NCBI GenBank assembly: GCA_942492905.1
Contig: OW818657.1
Location: 806,001 to 870,000, forward strand
DNA from: CAIZWU01 sp942492905
GTDB taxonomy: Bacteria > Verrucomicrobiota > Verrucomicrobiia > Verrucomicrobiales > V1-33
Direction: 5' to 3'
DNA length: 64,000 bases
Part shown: positions 43,546 through 52,503 of the stretch, one piece after another
How positions within the stretch are numbered: position 1 is the stretch's first letter
How the letters are laid out: each line of letters begins with the position of its first letter
Translations under genes and position numbers: made by a program
Notes under the pieces: model-generated
Databases searched by the model: none
Seen by the model: the letters and a program-made list of their open reading frames with translations, nothing else
What the model was told of the DNA's origin: nothing

Positions 43546-44577
43546 ATGAAGCCGATCTTTTTCGTCCGGTTCCTGCTGGCCAGCTTGGCGGCGGCCAGTC
43601 TCCTGCCCGGGATGGCGCAGGACCTTCCCGCCGGTCTGGAGTTGCCGCCCCGCCCGGTCGAAGTGGCTTCCCATACCTCTGCAGCTTCCCGGATGCCGGG
43701 TCTGCCGGGAGGTCCTCCCCAGGTGTTTGTTCCGATTTCGCAGCTCACCTTGCCGGAAAAACCAATCCTGCCCGATCCTGCGGTCTCCCCGGATGAAGCC
43801 CTGACTCAGGATTCATCCCCCACCACGGAATCAGCCGGGCTCCCTGGGGAACTGCCGATGCCTGTGGCAGGGCCGGGCGATTCGTCCGGTCCGCTCAATC
43901 TGCTGCCCGCTCCGTTGGAATTTGACCTAGAAGACCCGGCGGCTGGTGCCAACGCCCCTGAAGTGGCCGCCCCCACGGAAGGCCCCGCCCCGGATTCCAG
44001 CGGGGTGCCTGGCGCTGATCTCACCCCGGCTCCAAAGAAAACCACCGAAGCCGAGGCCCCCAATGCCCGGGGCCCCATTTTCCGCGTCAAGGGAGCCGAC
44101 GCTTTCATGCTCGGCCGGCAGCGCGGCTACCGCTTCACCCCTGCCCTGGGTCAGGGCGCACGGGATGGGGTCCATACCGTCGCCTCCCAGGTGCCTAACG
44201 TCCTTACATCCGAAGTCCATGGCACGCGCATGATGCAACTCCGGCCCAGCCCGCTTTGGACCACTCCCTACATCGAGAACACCTTCTACATGTTCTGTGA
44301 TGAATCCTACAACGCCGTGCGGCTCAACCCGGGGTGGAAAATCCGGGGGATCCAGCTCCAGGGACCGGATTGGCAATGGGTGGCGTGTCCGCGTTCCGGA
44401 GCCGGCACCGCCAGTTTTTCCATCCGCATCCGCGCCTGGAAAACCGTCGATACCCCCCGTCAGGGCACCGTGGTCAATCTCCAGGGACTTACCCTCGAAG
44501 GCCCCCCGGGGGCCACTGATTGGAAAGCCGCCTTCCCGGATCTGAGGCGCCCAGCTCCGCTCTCGGTGAAACGATAG
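43546..44577 (+). CDS. Secreted protein with Pro-rich linker and a conserved-looking C-terminal domain
   Basis: The protein has 343 residues with a signal peptide (MKPIFFVRFLLASLAAASLL, cleavage after GMAQ). Residues 25-180 are Pro/Ala/Glu-rich. The last 160 residues form a compact, aromatic domain: GPIFRVKGADAFMLGRQRGY, GVHTVASQVPNVLTSEVHGT, PYIENTFYMFCDESYNAVRL and NPGWKIRGIQLQGPDWQWVA. I know no family for it. It starts 19 bases after the membrane protein gene, and both share the strong promoter at 41231, so they likely act as a pair: an inner-membrane scaffold and a periplasmic or surface partner. Confidence 0.75.
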   Translation: MKPIFFVRFLLASLAAASLLPGMAQDLPAGLELPPRPVEVASHTSAASRMPGLPGGPPQVFVPISQLTLPEKPILPDPAVSPDEALTQDSSPTTESAGLPGELPMPVAGPGDSSGPLNLLPAPLEFDLEDPAAGANAPEVAAPTEGPAPDSSGVPGADLTPAPKKTTEAEAPNARGPIFRVKGADAFMLGRQRGYRFTPALGQGARDGVHTVASQVPNVLTSEVHGTRMMQLRPSPLWTTPYIENTFYMFCDESYNAVRLNPGWKIRGIQLQGPDWQWVACPRSGAGTASFSIRIRAWKTVDTPRQGTVVNLQGLTLEGPPGATDWKAAFPDLRRPAPLSVKR

Positions 44578-44611
44578 ACCTCCGAGGGACGGGGATGGAC
44601 TTTTCCTGCCG

Positions 44612-45664
44612 TTAGAATTCCACGCCACCGGCCCGGAGGGCGGTTTCGTGGACCGCAATGTCGTGGGCGGCATTCCATGGGAGCGACTTTTCCTGACGGA
44701 TCGCTTCGGCGAAGGCGGTGAGTTCGGCGTCATAGCGGCCGGAAGGGACGGGCAGGGAAATTTGTTGTGAGCCCTTCGGATACGAACCCCTTGGGGTGGT
44801 GAACCGGGCGGTGATCTGGCCGGATTCCAAAGGCATGATTTCCATACTGCCTTCCGTACCGGTGATAAGAAACCGCCGCCGTGGGCCGCCGAAGGGATCG
44901 GCCATATTGCAGCGCAGGGTGGCCATGGCTCCGGGGAATTCGAGGACGGCAAGTTGGTTATCTTTGAAACCGTCGGTGCCGGTGGGTTTGGAGAACGCCT
45001 GCACCGCCGTGGGTTTTCCCATCAGACAGCAGACGGCATCCACGAGGTGGCAGCCCAGCTCGAACATGCCGCCGCCTTCCAGTCGCAGCAGATCGCGTCG
45101 TCCGGCATCATCCAGTTTTTTGCCCATCATGGCATCAATCTCCGTGATTTTGCCTAACCAGCCTCCGGAAACAGCTTCGGCAAGGAGTTGGAAAGCGGGA
45201 TTGTAGCGCAGCATGTAGCCCATCTGGAAAACAAGCCCGCGTTCCTCCGCCTCCTGACGCATGGCGCGGAAGGCAGCGTGCTGGAGCGCCCCGGGCTTGT
45301 CGAGATGCACATGTTTCCCGGCCTTGATTGCGGCATGGGCTGCGGCGCAGGCGTCAGGAAAATCGGTTTCCACGATCACGGCTTCCAGTCCGGGCAAGGC
45401 GAGGAGTTCCGCCGTCTCCAGCCGCGGAAGACCGGCATAAGCCTCACCGGGGTTTTCGCCCGCCCCGGCCAGGGCCACCACGTCGAAGTGATCCTTCAAA
45501 CGGCGCAGGGTTGCCATTTTCCCGGCGGCATGCCCATGCTGGGTGCCAATCTGGCCAACCCGGATACGGCGGTTAGGCGGTGCAGAGTCCGCTGCGGATT
45601 TCGTAATGGAGGTCAGGGCCAGGGCAGTGCTGGCGTGAAGAAATTGGCGGCGGGTTGGATTCAT
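44612..45664 (-). CDS. Exported Gfo/Idh/MocA-family oxidoreductase
   Basis: The protein has 350 residues with a Tat-type leader (MNPTRRQFLHASTALALTSI). The Rossmann half has RRIRVGQIGTQHGHAAGKMA, where the usual GxGxxG is altered to GQIGTQHG, and GLEAVIVETDFPDACAAAHA. The catalytic EKP motif appears as HVHLDKPGAL (DKP). The C-terminal half has GLVFQMGYMLRYNPAFQLLA and GGGMFELGCHLVDAVCCLMG, with the histidine expected in the active site. These enzymes oxidise or epimerise sugars with bound NAD(P). Exported members are common in PVC bacteria. The substrate is unknown. It lies 25 bases downstream of the DUF1501 gene. Confidence 0.88.
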   Translation of the reverse strand: MNPTRRQFLHASTALALTSITKSAADSAPPNRRIRVGQIGTQHGHAAGKMATLRRLKDHFDVVALAGAGENPGEAYAGLPRLETAELLALPGLEAVIVETDFPDACAAAHAAIKAGKHVHLDKPGALQHAAFRAMRQEAEERGLVFQMGYMLRYNPAFQLLAEAVSGGWLGKITEIDAMMGKKLDDAGRRDLLRLEGGGMFELGCHLVDAVCCLMGKPTAVQAFSKPTGTDGFKDNQLAVLEFPGAMATLRCNMADPFGGPRRRFLITGTEGSMEIMPLESGQITARFTTPRGSYPKGSQQISLPVPSGRYDAELTAFAEAIRQEKSLPWNAAHDIAVHETALRAGGVEF

Positions 45665-45689
45665 GGCGGGGGATCCGCGGCGTTCGGAA

Positions 45690-47144
45690 TCAAGCCAAGA
45701 CGCCGGGGATGAGGGAAGCGGCTTTCTGCACCCCGGTGAGGCGTTCGAGGCGGCCGCTGGTTTCGAAATAGAGTTGCTCGTGTTCGATGCCGAGGGCAGC
45801 CAGGATGGTGGCGTGGAGGTCGCGGAAGTGGGTGGGCCGGTCGACCGCCATCAGGCCGATTTCATCGGTGGCGCCGATGCGCGCTCCGGCCTGCACCCCG
45901 CCGCCGGCGAGCCAGACGGTAAACCCGGCGCAGTTGTGCTGACGGCCGTCCTCGCCCTGCATCATGGGAGTGCGGCCGAATTCGCTGCCGCAGATCACCA
46001 GCGTGGAATCCAGCAGGCCTGACTGTTTGAGGTCGGCCAGCAGGGCGGCCACTGGCTGGTCCACCACCTGGGCGTGGGCCTCGTGATTTTTCTTCAGATT
46101 GCCGTGCGCGTCCCAGCCGTCCTTTTCGTGCATGTCATAGACTTGGACAAACCGCACTCCGCGCTCGACCAGCCGGCGGGCGAGCAGGCACTTGCGGGCA
46201 TATTTGGCCGTGTTTTTGTCAGGATGATCCAGGCCATAACTGCGGCGGACGGATTCCGGTTCGCGTTCCACATCGCCGGCTTCAAGGGCGGCGGATTGCA
46301 TGCGCCAGCCGAGTTCGTAGCTGGCGATGCGGGCATCGAGCGGGGTGTAGCCGGGCCGGCTGGCGCGGTGGCGCAGGTTGAGCGCCTTCAGGGTATCCAG
46401 CGACTGGCGCTGGCCGGGAGCAAACTCTTCCGGCGGCAGCAGATCGGCGACCGGCGGGCCGGTATCGCGCAGGCGGGTCCCTTGGAAGGCCGTGGGGAGA
46501 AAGCCGTTGCTGTAATTGGTCGCGCCGCCGAGCGGGCCGGCTTCGAAGAGCAGGACGTAGGCGGGCAGATTGCGGTTTTCGGAGCCCAGCCCGTAGGTCA
46601 CCCACGAGCCGAGGCTGGCCTTGCCGCCGGTGGTTTCGCCGGTGTGGAATTGGATGCTGGCCGGTCCGTGATTGTTGCTGTCGGCTTGCATGGAGTGGAT
46701 CACGCAGAGGTCGTCCACGTGTTTGGACAGGTGAGGCAACAGGTCCGAAACCCAAAGGCCACTCTGGCCGTGCTGACGGAATTCCCACGGACTGGGCAGG
46801 ATCTGGTCCTTGGCTCCGGTGAAGACATTGGCAAAGCGGGTCGCCTCCACGGCCTTACGCAGGGAAGCGGGCACTTTCTGGCCGGCCAGTTTGGCCAGAG
46901 TGGGTTTGTAATCGAGGGTGTCGATCTGGGAAGGCCCCCCAACCATGTAGAGAAAAATAACGTTTTTCGCCCGGGGCCGGAAGGCGGGCAGGCGGGGCGC
47001 ATGGGGATCAATGGGGTTCAGCAAAACCGCTGGCGGGTGGGCCGCCGTGGCCTCTTCCGCGAGGAGACTTTGCAGCGCCACGCTGCCGAATCCGCAGCCC
47101 ATCTGCTGCAGAAACCGTCGGCGCTGGAGAAACCCTGATGTCAT
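45690..47144 (-). CDS. Tat-exported DUF1501 protein
   Basis: The protein has 484 residues beginning with a leader MTSGFLQRRRFLQQMGCGFG. DUF1501 features: NVIFLYMVGGPSQIDTLDYK, MQADSNNHGPASIQFHTGET, GLGSENRNLPAYVLLFEAGP, VRFVQVYDMHEKDGWDAHGN, TLVICGSEFGRTPMMQGEDG and GRQHNCAGFTVWLAGGGVQ. The conserved His/Asp/Glu pattern is that of the alkaline-phosphatase/sulfatase-like fold, but activity is unknown. DUF1501 proteins are normally paired with a DUF1549/DUF1553 protein; here the partner is divergent at 47259. The start at 47144 is chosen from the leader. Confidence 0.92.
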   Translation of the reverse strand: MTSGFLQRRRFLQQMGCGFGSVALQSLLAEEATAAHPPAVLLNPIDPHAPRLPAFRPRAKNVIFLYMVGGPSQIDTLDYKPTLAKLAGQKVPASLRKAVEATRFANVFTGAKDQILPSPWEFRQHGQSGLWVSDLLPHLSKHVDDLCVIHSMQADSNNHGPASIQFHTGETTGGKASLGSWVTYGLGSENRNLPAYVLLFEAGPLGGATNYSNGFLPTAFQGTRLRDTGPPVADLLPPEEFAPGQRQSLDTLKALNLRHRASRPGYTPLDARIASYELGWRMQSAALEAGDVEREPESVRRSYGLDHPDKNTAKYARKCLLARRLVERGVRFVQVYDMHEKDGWDAHGNLKKNHEAHAQVVDQPVAALLADLKQSGLLDSTLVICGSEFGRTPMMQGEDGRQHNCAGFTVWLAGGGVQAGARIGATDEIGLMAVDRPTHFRDLHATILAALGIEHEQLYFETSGRLERLTGVQKAASLIPGVLA

Positions 47145-47258
47145 GACGGATGATGGTGTGGCAGGCCGCGGTAGGTGGCAAGTTCCGGGAACGGGGGGAG
47201 CATTTCCCCGGGGAAGTGCCCGATAATTACGGGGCCCCGTGATCGTATCGTTCAATGT

Positions 47259-49409
47259 ATGATCCGTCCGCTGTTGTGCTGCCTGATGGGCCTGACGATT
47301 TCCGTCAGGGCCGGGGATGCGTGGACGGATGCCGCGAACCCGGTGCGGGTGGTTTTCAAGGGAGCGCGGTTGGATCTGTGGTCCTTGCGGCCGGTGGCGG
47401 TGCCGGTCCTGCCGGAAGTGTCCGCCCAGAGCTGGGTGCGCCAGCCCGTGGATCATTTTATCCTGCAGCGGCTGCAGGAGGCCGGTCTGGCTCCGGCCCC
47501 GGAAGCGGACCGGCGCACCCTCGCGCGCCGGCTGGCCTACGTCCTGACGGGGCTGCCTCCGGAGGAACGGGTGCTGGCGGAATTCTGCCAGGACGGATCG
47601 CCCGGGGCGTACGAACGCCTGGTCGATACTTTTCTGGCCTCGCCGGATTTTGGAGTTCACTGGGCCCGGATGTGGCTGGATACAGTGCGCTACAGCGACA
47701 GCAATGGTTACGATTGGGATGAATTCCGGCCCTCCGCCTGGCGTTACCGCGACTATGTGGTGCGGGCGTTCCAGCAGGATAAACCTTTCGACCGCTTCAT
47801 CCGGGAACAGCTCGCCGGCGATGAACTGGTGGAGGGGGCTCCGGCAGATGCGTCCGCGCAGGATAGTCTCATTGCCACCGGGTTTCTCCGCATGGGACCG
47901 CAGGACAATTCCGCCAAATTATTTGGTGAGGAACACCGGGCGCGGGCCGCCATCGAAGCGGATCTTGCGGAGACGACGGCGACGGCTTTTCTGGGCATGA
48001 CCCTGCGCTGCTGCCGGTGCCACGATCACAAAACCGATCCGCTGACCCATGAGGACCATTACCGATTGCGGGCATTTTTTGCCGGAGTGAAACTGAAGGA
48101 TGATCTGCCCATCGATCTGGCTCCGGAGCAGGAGGTGATCCGCCGCAGTCAGGAACAGGCCGATGCCATCATCACCAAGGCCGAACAGGAAAAACAGGCG
48201 GTGCTGGCAAAAGTGAAGGAACGGCTGGCTCTGGCTGCGGAAAAGAAACCGGAGGAGATTGATGACAAGGAAGCCCGCAAAGCCCTGACAGAAGAAGAGA
48301 AAGCGGATTTTAAGGGTCAGGATGAGGCCATCCGTCAGGCGAAGGAGGGCCGGAAAGGATTCACCATCGCTCTGGGAGTCTCCGAGGACCGGGAGAAGGC
48401 ACTGGCGGTGCCGGTGTTGTCTGCGGGCGATCCCGATCAGCCGAAACACCCGGTCGAACCGGGCGTCTTTACCGCGTTCCGGCCGGAACCGGAAGACCTG
48501 ACGGCGGGCGGATCCCGGCGGGCCAGCCGGCGTCTGGCCTTGGCGGACTGGCTGGTGGCGGGGGACAATCCATTGACTGCCCGCGTGATTGTGAACCGCT
48601 TGTGGCAGCAGTGTTTTGGTGAAGGTCTGGTGGGCACGGCGGATGATTTTGGTTATACAGGAATGCAGCCCACCCATCCGGAACTACTCGACTGGCTGGC
48701 CGGCCGATTTGTCAGGGAGGGCTGGTCGGTGAAGCGGCTGGTGCGCCTGCTGGTGACCTCCGCCGCCTGGCGGCAATCGGCCTGGGTGGGCGATGAGGCA
48801 GCGCTGGCCCGCGGCATGGCCGTGGATGCTCCCGCGGCCTGGCTCTGGCATGCACGGCCCCGCCGGCTCACTGCCGAGCAGGTCCGGGATTCGTTATTAA
48901 ATGTGGCAGGGCAACTTACCGCAGCGGCAACGGGACCGCCGGTCTGGCCGGAACTCCCTCCGGAAGTGCTCCAGGCCAATCCCGCCTTCCTCGACGACAA
49001 CGCCGAGAAGACCAAAGGATGGTATCCCAGTGCTCCGGAACAACTCCACGTCCGCTCCATCCGCCTGATCCAAAAACGCTCCGTGAAAATCCCCTTCATG
49101 GAGACCTTTGACCAGCCGGATAACTTCGAATCCTGCACCCGGCGCCTCGAATCCACCGGGGCGCCCCAGGCCCTCACTTTGATGAATCACCCCCTGACGG
49201 CGGAAGTGGCCAGGACCGTGGCGGAACGCATCCGCCGTGAGGCCGGTGACCAGCCGGAAGCCCAGATCACACGGGCTTTTACGTTGATCCTGCAGCGCCC
49301 GCCTACCGCCGGAGAAATCGAAACCTGTCTGCCGCTGTGCCGCGACCGCAGCCTCGCCGAAGTTTGCCGGGTGCTGCTGAATACGAGCGAATTCCTCGTG
49401 GTGGATTGA
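47259..49409 (+). CDS. DUF1549/DUF1553 protein, partner of DUF1501
   Basis: The protein has 716 residues with an N-terminal signal (MIRPLLCCLMGLTISVRAGD). DUF1549 has FILQRLQEAGLAPAPEADRR, YVLTGLPPEERVLAEF, RMWLDTVRYSDSNGYDWDEF, and the CxxCH in LRCCRCHDHKTDPLTHEDHY (about residue 250). A charged, coiled-coil-like insertion fills about 290-367 (EQADAIITKAEQEKQAVLAK). DUF1553 follows with VNRLWQQCFGEGLVGTADDF and GMQPTHPELLDWLAGRFVRE. The N-terminal cytochrome (PSCyt1) found in many members is absent. The start at 47259 is set by the signal peptide. Confidence 0.92.
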   Translation: MIRPLLCCLMGLTISVRAGDAWTDAANPVRVVFKGARLDLWSLRPVAVPVLPEVSAQSWVRQPVDHFILQRLQEAGLAPAPEADRRTLARRLAYVLTGLPPEERVLAEFCQDGSPGAYERLVDTFLASPDFGVHWARMWLDTVRYSDSNGYDWDEFRPSAWRYRDYVVRAFQQDKPFDRFIREQLAGDELVEGAPADASAQDSLIATGFLRMGPQDNSAKLFGEEHRARAAIEADLAETTATAFLGMTLRCCRCHDHKTDPLTHEDHYRLRAFFAGVKLKDDLPIDLAPEQEVIRRSQEQADAIITKAEQEKQAVLAKVKERLALAAEKKPEEIDDKEARKALTEEEKADFKGQDEAIRQAKEGRKGFTIALGVSEDREKALAVPVLSAGDPDQPKHPVEPGVFTAFRPEPEDLTAGGSRRASRRLALADWLVAGDNPLTARVIVNRLWQQCFGEGLVGTADDFGYTGMQPTHPELLDWLAGRFVREGWSVKRLVRLLVTSAAWRQSAWVGDEAALARGMAVDAPAAWLWHARPRRLTAEQVRDSLLNVAGQLTAAATGPPVWPELPPEVLQANPAFLDDNAEKTKGWYPSAPEQLHVRSIRLIQKRSVKIPFMETFDQPDNFESCTRRLESTGAPQALTLMNHPLTAEVARTVAERIRREAGDQPEAQITRAFTLILQRPPTAGEIETCLPLCRDRSLAEVCRVLLNTSEFLVVD

Positions 49410-49572
49410 ATGGCTTCAGATTCCAAGCGGGCGCTTTCGGAGGCCCGGCCTGCTTGTCACGGGACGCTGCCATGGGATGGACGGCCAATGGGATGACTGC
49501 ATGGGAACGGATTCAAAGTAGTGGTTCTGGTGCTTGCACGCTTTCCCCCGTGACGGCACACTCCCCCTGCTT

Positions 49573-52503
49573 ATGGTGAAAAACTTCCGCTTTCCTGCCA
49601 GTTTGGCAGTCGCTGTTCTGTGTGCTGGCGGAATGGTGATCCCGCTTTTTTCCGTCGAGGGTCTGCGCCCTCCTGCCAACCGGCCCTTGGCGGCGTCGGT
49701 GCATGCCTTGGCGGGCGGACACGTGGTGCTCAGCCCGGGGCAGGAACTGGACCAGGGCACCATTATCCTCCGGGACGGCCGCATAGTCGCCGTGGGAAAG
49801 GATACTCCGGTGCCTGCCGATGCCCGGGTTCATGATATGACCGGCACCACGATATACGCCGGTTTTATCGATGCTCATGTTTCCTTTGCGAAGAAGGGAG
49901 CCGTGCGTGCAAATCTGATGGAAGAGGGTCCACCGGTCGGGTCCGGTCAATTGAAGTCCGGCGCAGGCACGGTATTCCCGGGGGCTCCCTCCGTGGCCGT
50001 TGGTTCCAGGGCGGATTCCGTGGTGACTCCGCAGCGCCGGATGGCCCGCGGTTATGGCCCGGATCCCAAGGCGCTGGAGGCGTTGCGGGCCGAAGGATTT
50101 ACAGCGGCCAATGTGGTGCCGGACCAGGGCGTGATCCGGGGGATCAGCACCTTTGCCTCTCTGGGCTCCAGCGATCCCGAGGAAGCCATCATGCGCCCTG
50201 ACACCTTTCAGCACATCGCGCTCACCGTGCCTGCCGAGGCTACCGGCGATGGAGATCGTGGCCGTCCGGAGGCCTATCCAGGCTCGCTCATGGGGGTGAT
50301 CGCGGTGGTGCGCCAGACCTTCTTTGACGCCCAATTTCAAGCCGCCGATGCCGCGCATTTTGCCGTCAATCCCAATTCCCGTCCGCGTCCAGCGCAGAGC
50401 GAAGCCTTGACCGCGCTGCAGCCGGCGGCGCTGAAAACCATGCCGGTGCTCTTCGAGCCGGGCGGCATGCTGATGGTGGACCGGGCCATGCAACTCGCCC
50501 GCGAACTGGGCCTGCAGCCGGTGATGCTGTCCACCGGGCAGGAATGGCGCCGTCCTGACCTGATGCGCGCGGCGGCCGTCCCCTTCATTGTTCCGGTCGA
50601 TTTTCCGGAGGTACCGAAACTTCCTGACGAGGACGACTGGGTCGCGGTTCCCTCCGATCAACTGCGGGCCTGGGACCAGGCTCCGGGGAACCCCGGCCTG
50701 CTCCGGCGCGAAGGTCTCGAGATCGCCCTGACCACCCATGGCCTGGGCAAGCCGGAGCGGTTCCGCGCCAACGCCCGCCTCGCCATCGCGCGGGGCTTGA
50801 GTGAAACCGATGCCATCGCCGCCCTGACCACGGTGCCCGCGCGGCTTTGCGGGGTGGCGGATCAACTGGGGGAAATTGCGGTGGGCAAACTCGGCAACCT
50901 GACGGTGGTGGAGGAGGGCCGCTATTTCGATGAGAAGGCCAGGGTGCGCGAGGTCTGGATTGATGGGAAGGTTTTCCTGGCTCCGATCAAAAAGGACAAA
51001 AAGAAGGAGGAGGAAGCCAAGGACGGGGCCGGCAAACCTGACAAACCCGGGGAGCCGGACAAAAAGAAGGCCAAGGAGGCCCTGCGCGCCGCGCTCACGG
51101 ATGCTCCCGCGCAGCAGGATCGTGGGCCTTTGCTCACGCCTCCGGCCGTCTTCATCAAATCCGCCACCATCTGGACTTCCGGACCGCAGGGGCGTCTGGA
51201 AAATGCCGGTCTCCTGATCGTCGATGGCAAAATAAAGGCCATTGGGACCATCGCTCCGGTCGAGGTGCCGACCGGTGCCCTCGTGATCGACCGGCCGGGC
51301 ATTCATGTCACCCCGGGCCTGATCGATTGCCATAGCCATAGCATGATCATCGGCGGAGTGAACGAAGGAACCCTGCCATCCACCGCCATGGTCCGGATCG
51401 GTGATGTGGTGAATTCGGAAGCTGACACCATCCATCAACAACTGGCCGGCGGGCTGACGGTGGCGAATCTGCTCCATGGTTCGGCCAATCCGATTGGGGG
51501 GCAGAGCTGTGTGATCAAGCTGCGCGAAGGCGCGGGGCCGGAGGGTCTCAAACTGGCCGGAGCGCCCGGCGGCATCAAATTTGCCCTTGGCGAGAACGTC
51601 AAACAATCCAACTGGGGCGACCGTTACCGCAACCGTTTCCCCCAGACCCGGATGGGCGTGCCGGCCTTCCACACCAACCGCTTTTCCGCGGCGAAGCAAT
51701 ACGCCGAATCCGTGGCGAAACAGCTGGCCGGGGGCGGACCGCCGGTCCGGCGTGATCTGGAACTGGAAACGATAGCCGAAATCATCCGGGGCACGCGGTT
51801 GATCCATTGCCACAGCTATCGTCAGGATGAAGTGGTGGTCTTCCTCCGCGTCATGGAGAGTTTCGGCGTCCGGGTTGCCACCCTGCAGCACATCTTGGAA
51901 GGTTATAAAGTGGCGGACGAAATCGCCCGGCACGGGGCGGGCGCTTCGGCTTTTTCCGACTGGTGGGCCTACAAGCTGGAAGTCTATGATGCCATCCCGC
52001 AGGCGGGCAGCATCATGCGGGAGCGCGGCGTGCTGGTTTCTTTCAACTCCGATTCCTCGGACCTCGCCCGCCGCCTGAATCTGGAAGCCGCCAAAGCAGT
52101 GAAATATGGCGGCACCCCGGAGGAGGAAGCGCTGAAATTTGTCACCGCGAATCCGGCCAAACAGCTCGGCATCGATCAGTGGGTCGGTTCCCTTGAGCCC
52201 GGCAAGGATGGGGATTTTGTCATCTGGAGCGGACATCCGCTGGATACCCTGAGCATTTGCCAGGAGACGTGGATTGAAGGAAAACAGTATTTTGAAATCG
52301 AAGCCGGGCACCGCCGGGCCGGTGCCAGGCTGGGTCTGCGGGAGGCGCTCATCGCCAAAGCCAAAACGCTCGCCGGAGACGGGCCGGCGGATGCCGCTGA
52401 AACCAAGGCTCAGGATAAATTCTTCCGCCGTGCCCTGGAGGACCGGCAGAGCCACCGCTGTGTCGATTGTTGCCTTGATCACGAAATGCCATGGAAAAAC
52501 TAG
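49573..52503 (+). CDS. Secreted double amidohydrolase-like protein
   Basis: The protein has 976 residues with a signal peptide (FPASLAVAVLCAGGMVIPLF). It contains two amidohydrolase-type halves. The first (about 39-470) has the composite beta sandwich VLSPGQELDQGTIILRDGRI but its metal motif reads YAGFIDAHVSFAKK, without HxH. A lysine/glutamate-rich linker spans about 473-503. The second half (525-900) has GIHVTPGLIDCHSHSMIIGG (HxH), RLIHCHSYRQDEV, TLQHILEGYKVADE and VSFNSDSSDLARRL (Asp), so its metal site looks complete. Such proteins hydrolyse amide or ester bonds of small molecules; the substrate is unknown. Its stop overlaps the start of the next amidohydrolase-like gene by 13 bases. Confidence 0.88.
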   Translation: MVKNFRFPASLAVAVLCAGGMVIPLFSVEGLRPPANRPLAASVHALAGGHVVLSPGQELDQGTIILRDGRIVAVGKDTPVPADARVHDMTGTTIYAGFIDAHVSFAKKGAVRANLMEEGPPVGSGQLKSGAGTVFPGAPSVAVGSRADSVVTPQRRMARGYGPDPKALEALRAEGFTAANVVPDQGVIRGISTFASLGSSDPEEAIMRPDTFQHIALTVPAEATGDGDRGRPEAYPGSLMGVIAVVRQTFFDAQFQAADAAHFAVNPNSRPRPAQSEALTALQPAALKTMPVLFEPGGMLMVDRAMQLARELGLQPVMLSTGQEWRRPDLMRAAAVPFIVPVDFPEVPKLPDEDDWVAVPSDQLRAWDQAPGNPGLLRREGLEIALTTHGLGKPERFRANARLAIARGLSETDAIAALTTVPARLCGVADQLGEIAVGKLGNLTVVEEGRYFDEKARVREVWIDGKVFLAPIKKDKKKEEEAKDGAGKPDKPGEPDKKKAKEALRAALTDAPAQQDRGPLLTPPAVFIKSATIWTSGPQGRLENAGLLIVDGKIKAIGTIAPVEVPTGALVIDRPGIHVTPGLIDCHSHSMIIGGVNEGTLPSTAMVRIGDVVNSEADTIHQQLAGGLTVANLLHGSANPIGGQSCVIKLREGAGPEGLKLAGAPGGIKFALGENVKQSNWGDRYRNRFPQTRMGVPAFHTNRFSAAKQYAESVAKQLAGGGPPVRRDLELETIAEIIRGTRLIHCHSYRQDEVVVFLRVMESFGVRVATLQHILEGYKVADEIARHGAGASAFSDWWAYKLEVYDAIPQAGSIMRERGVLVSFNSDSSDLARRLNLEAAKAVKYGGTPEEEALKFVTANPAKQLGIDQWVGSLEPGKDGDFVIWSGHPLDTLSICQETWIEGKQYFEIEAGHRRAGARLGLREALIAKAKTLAGDGPADAAETKAQDKFFRRALEDRQSHRCVDCCLDHEMPWKN

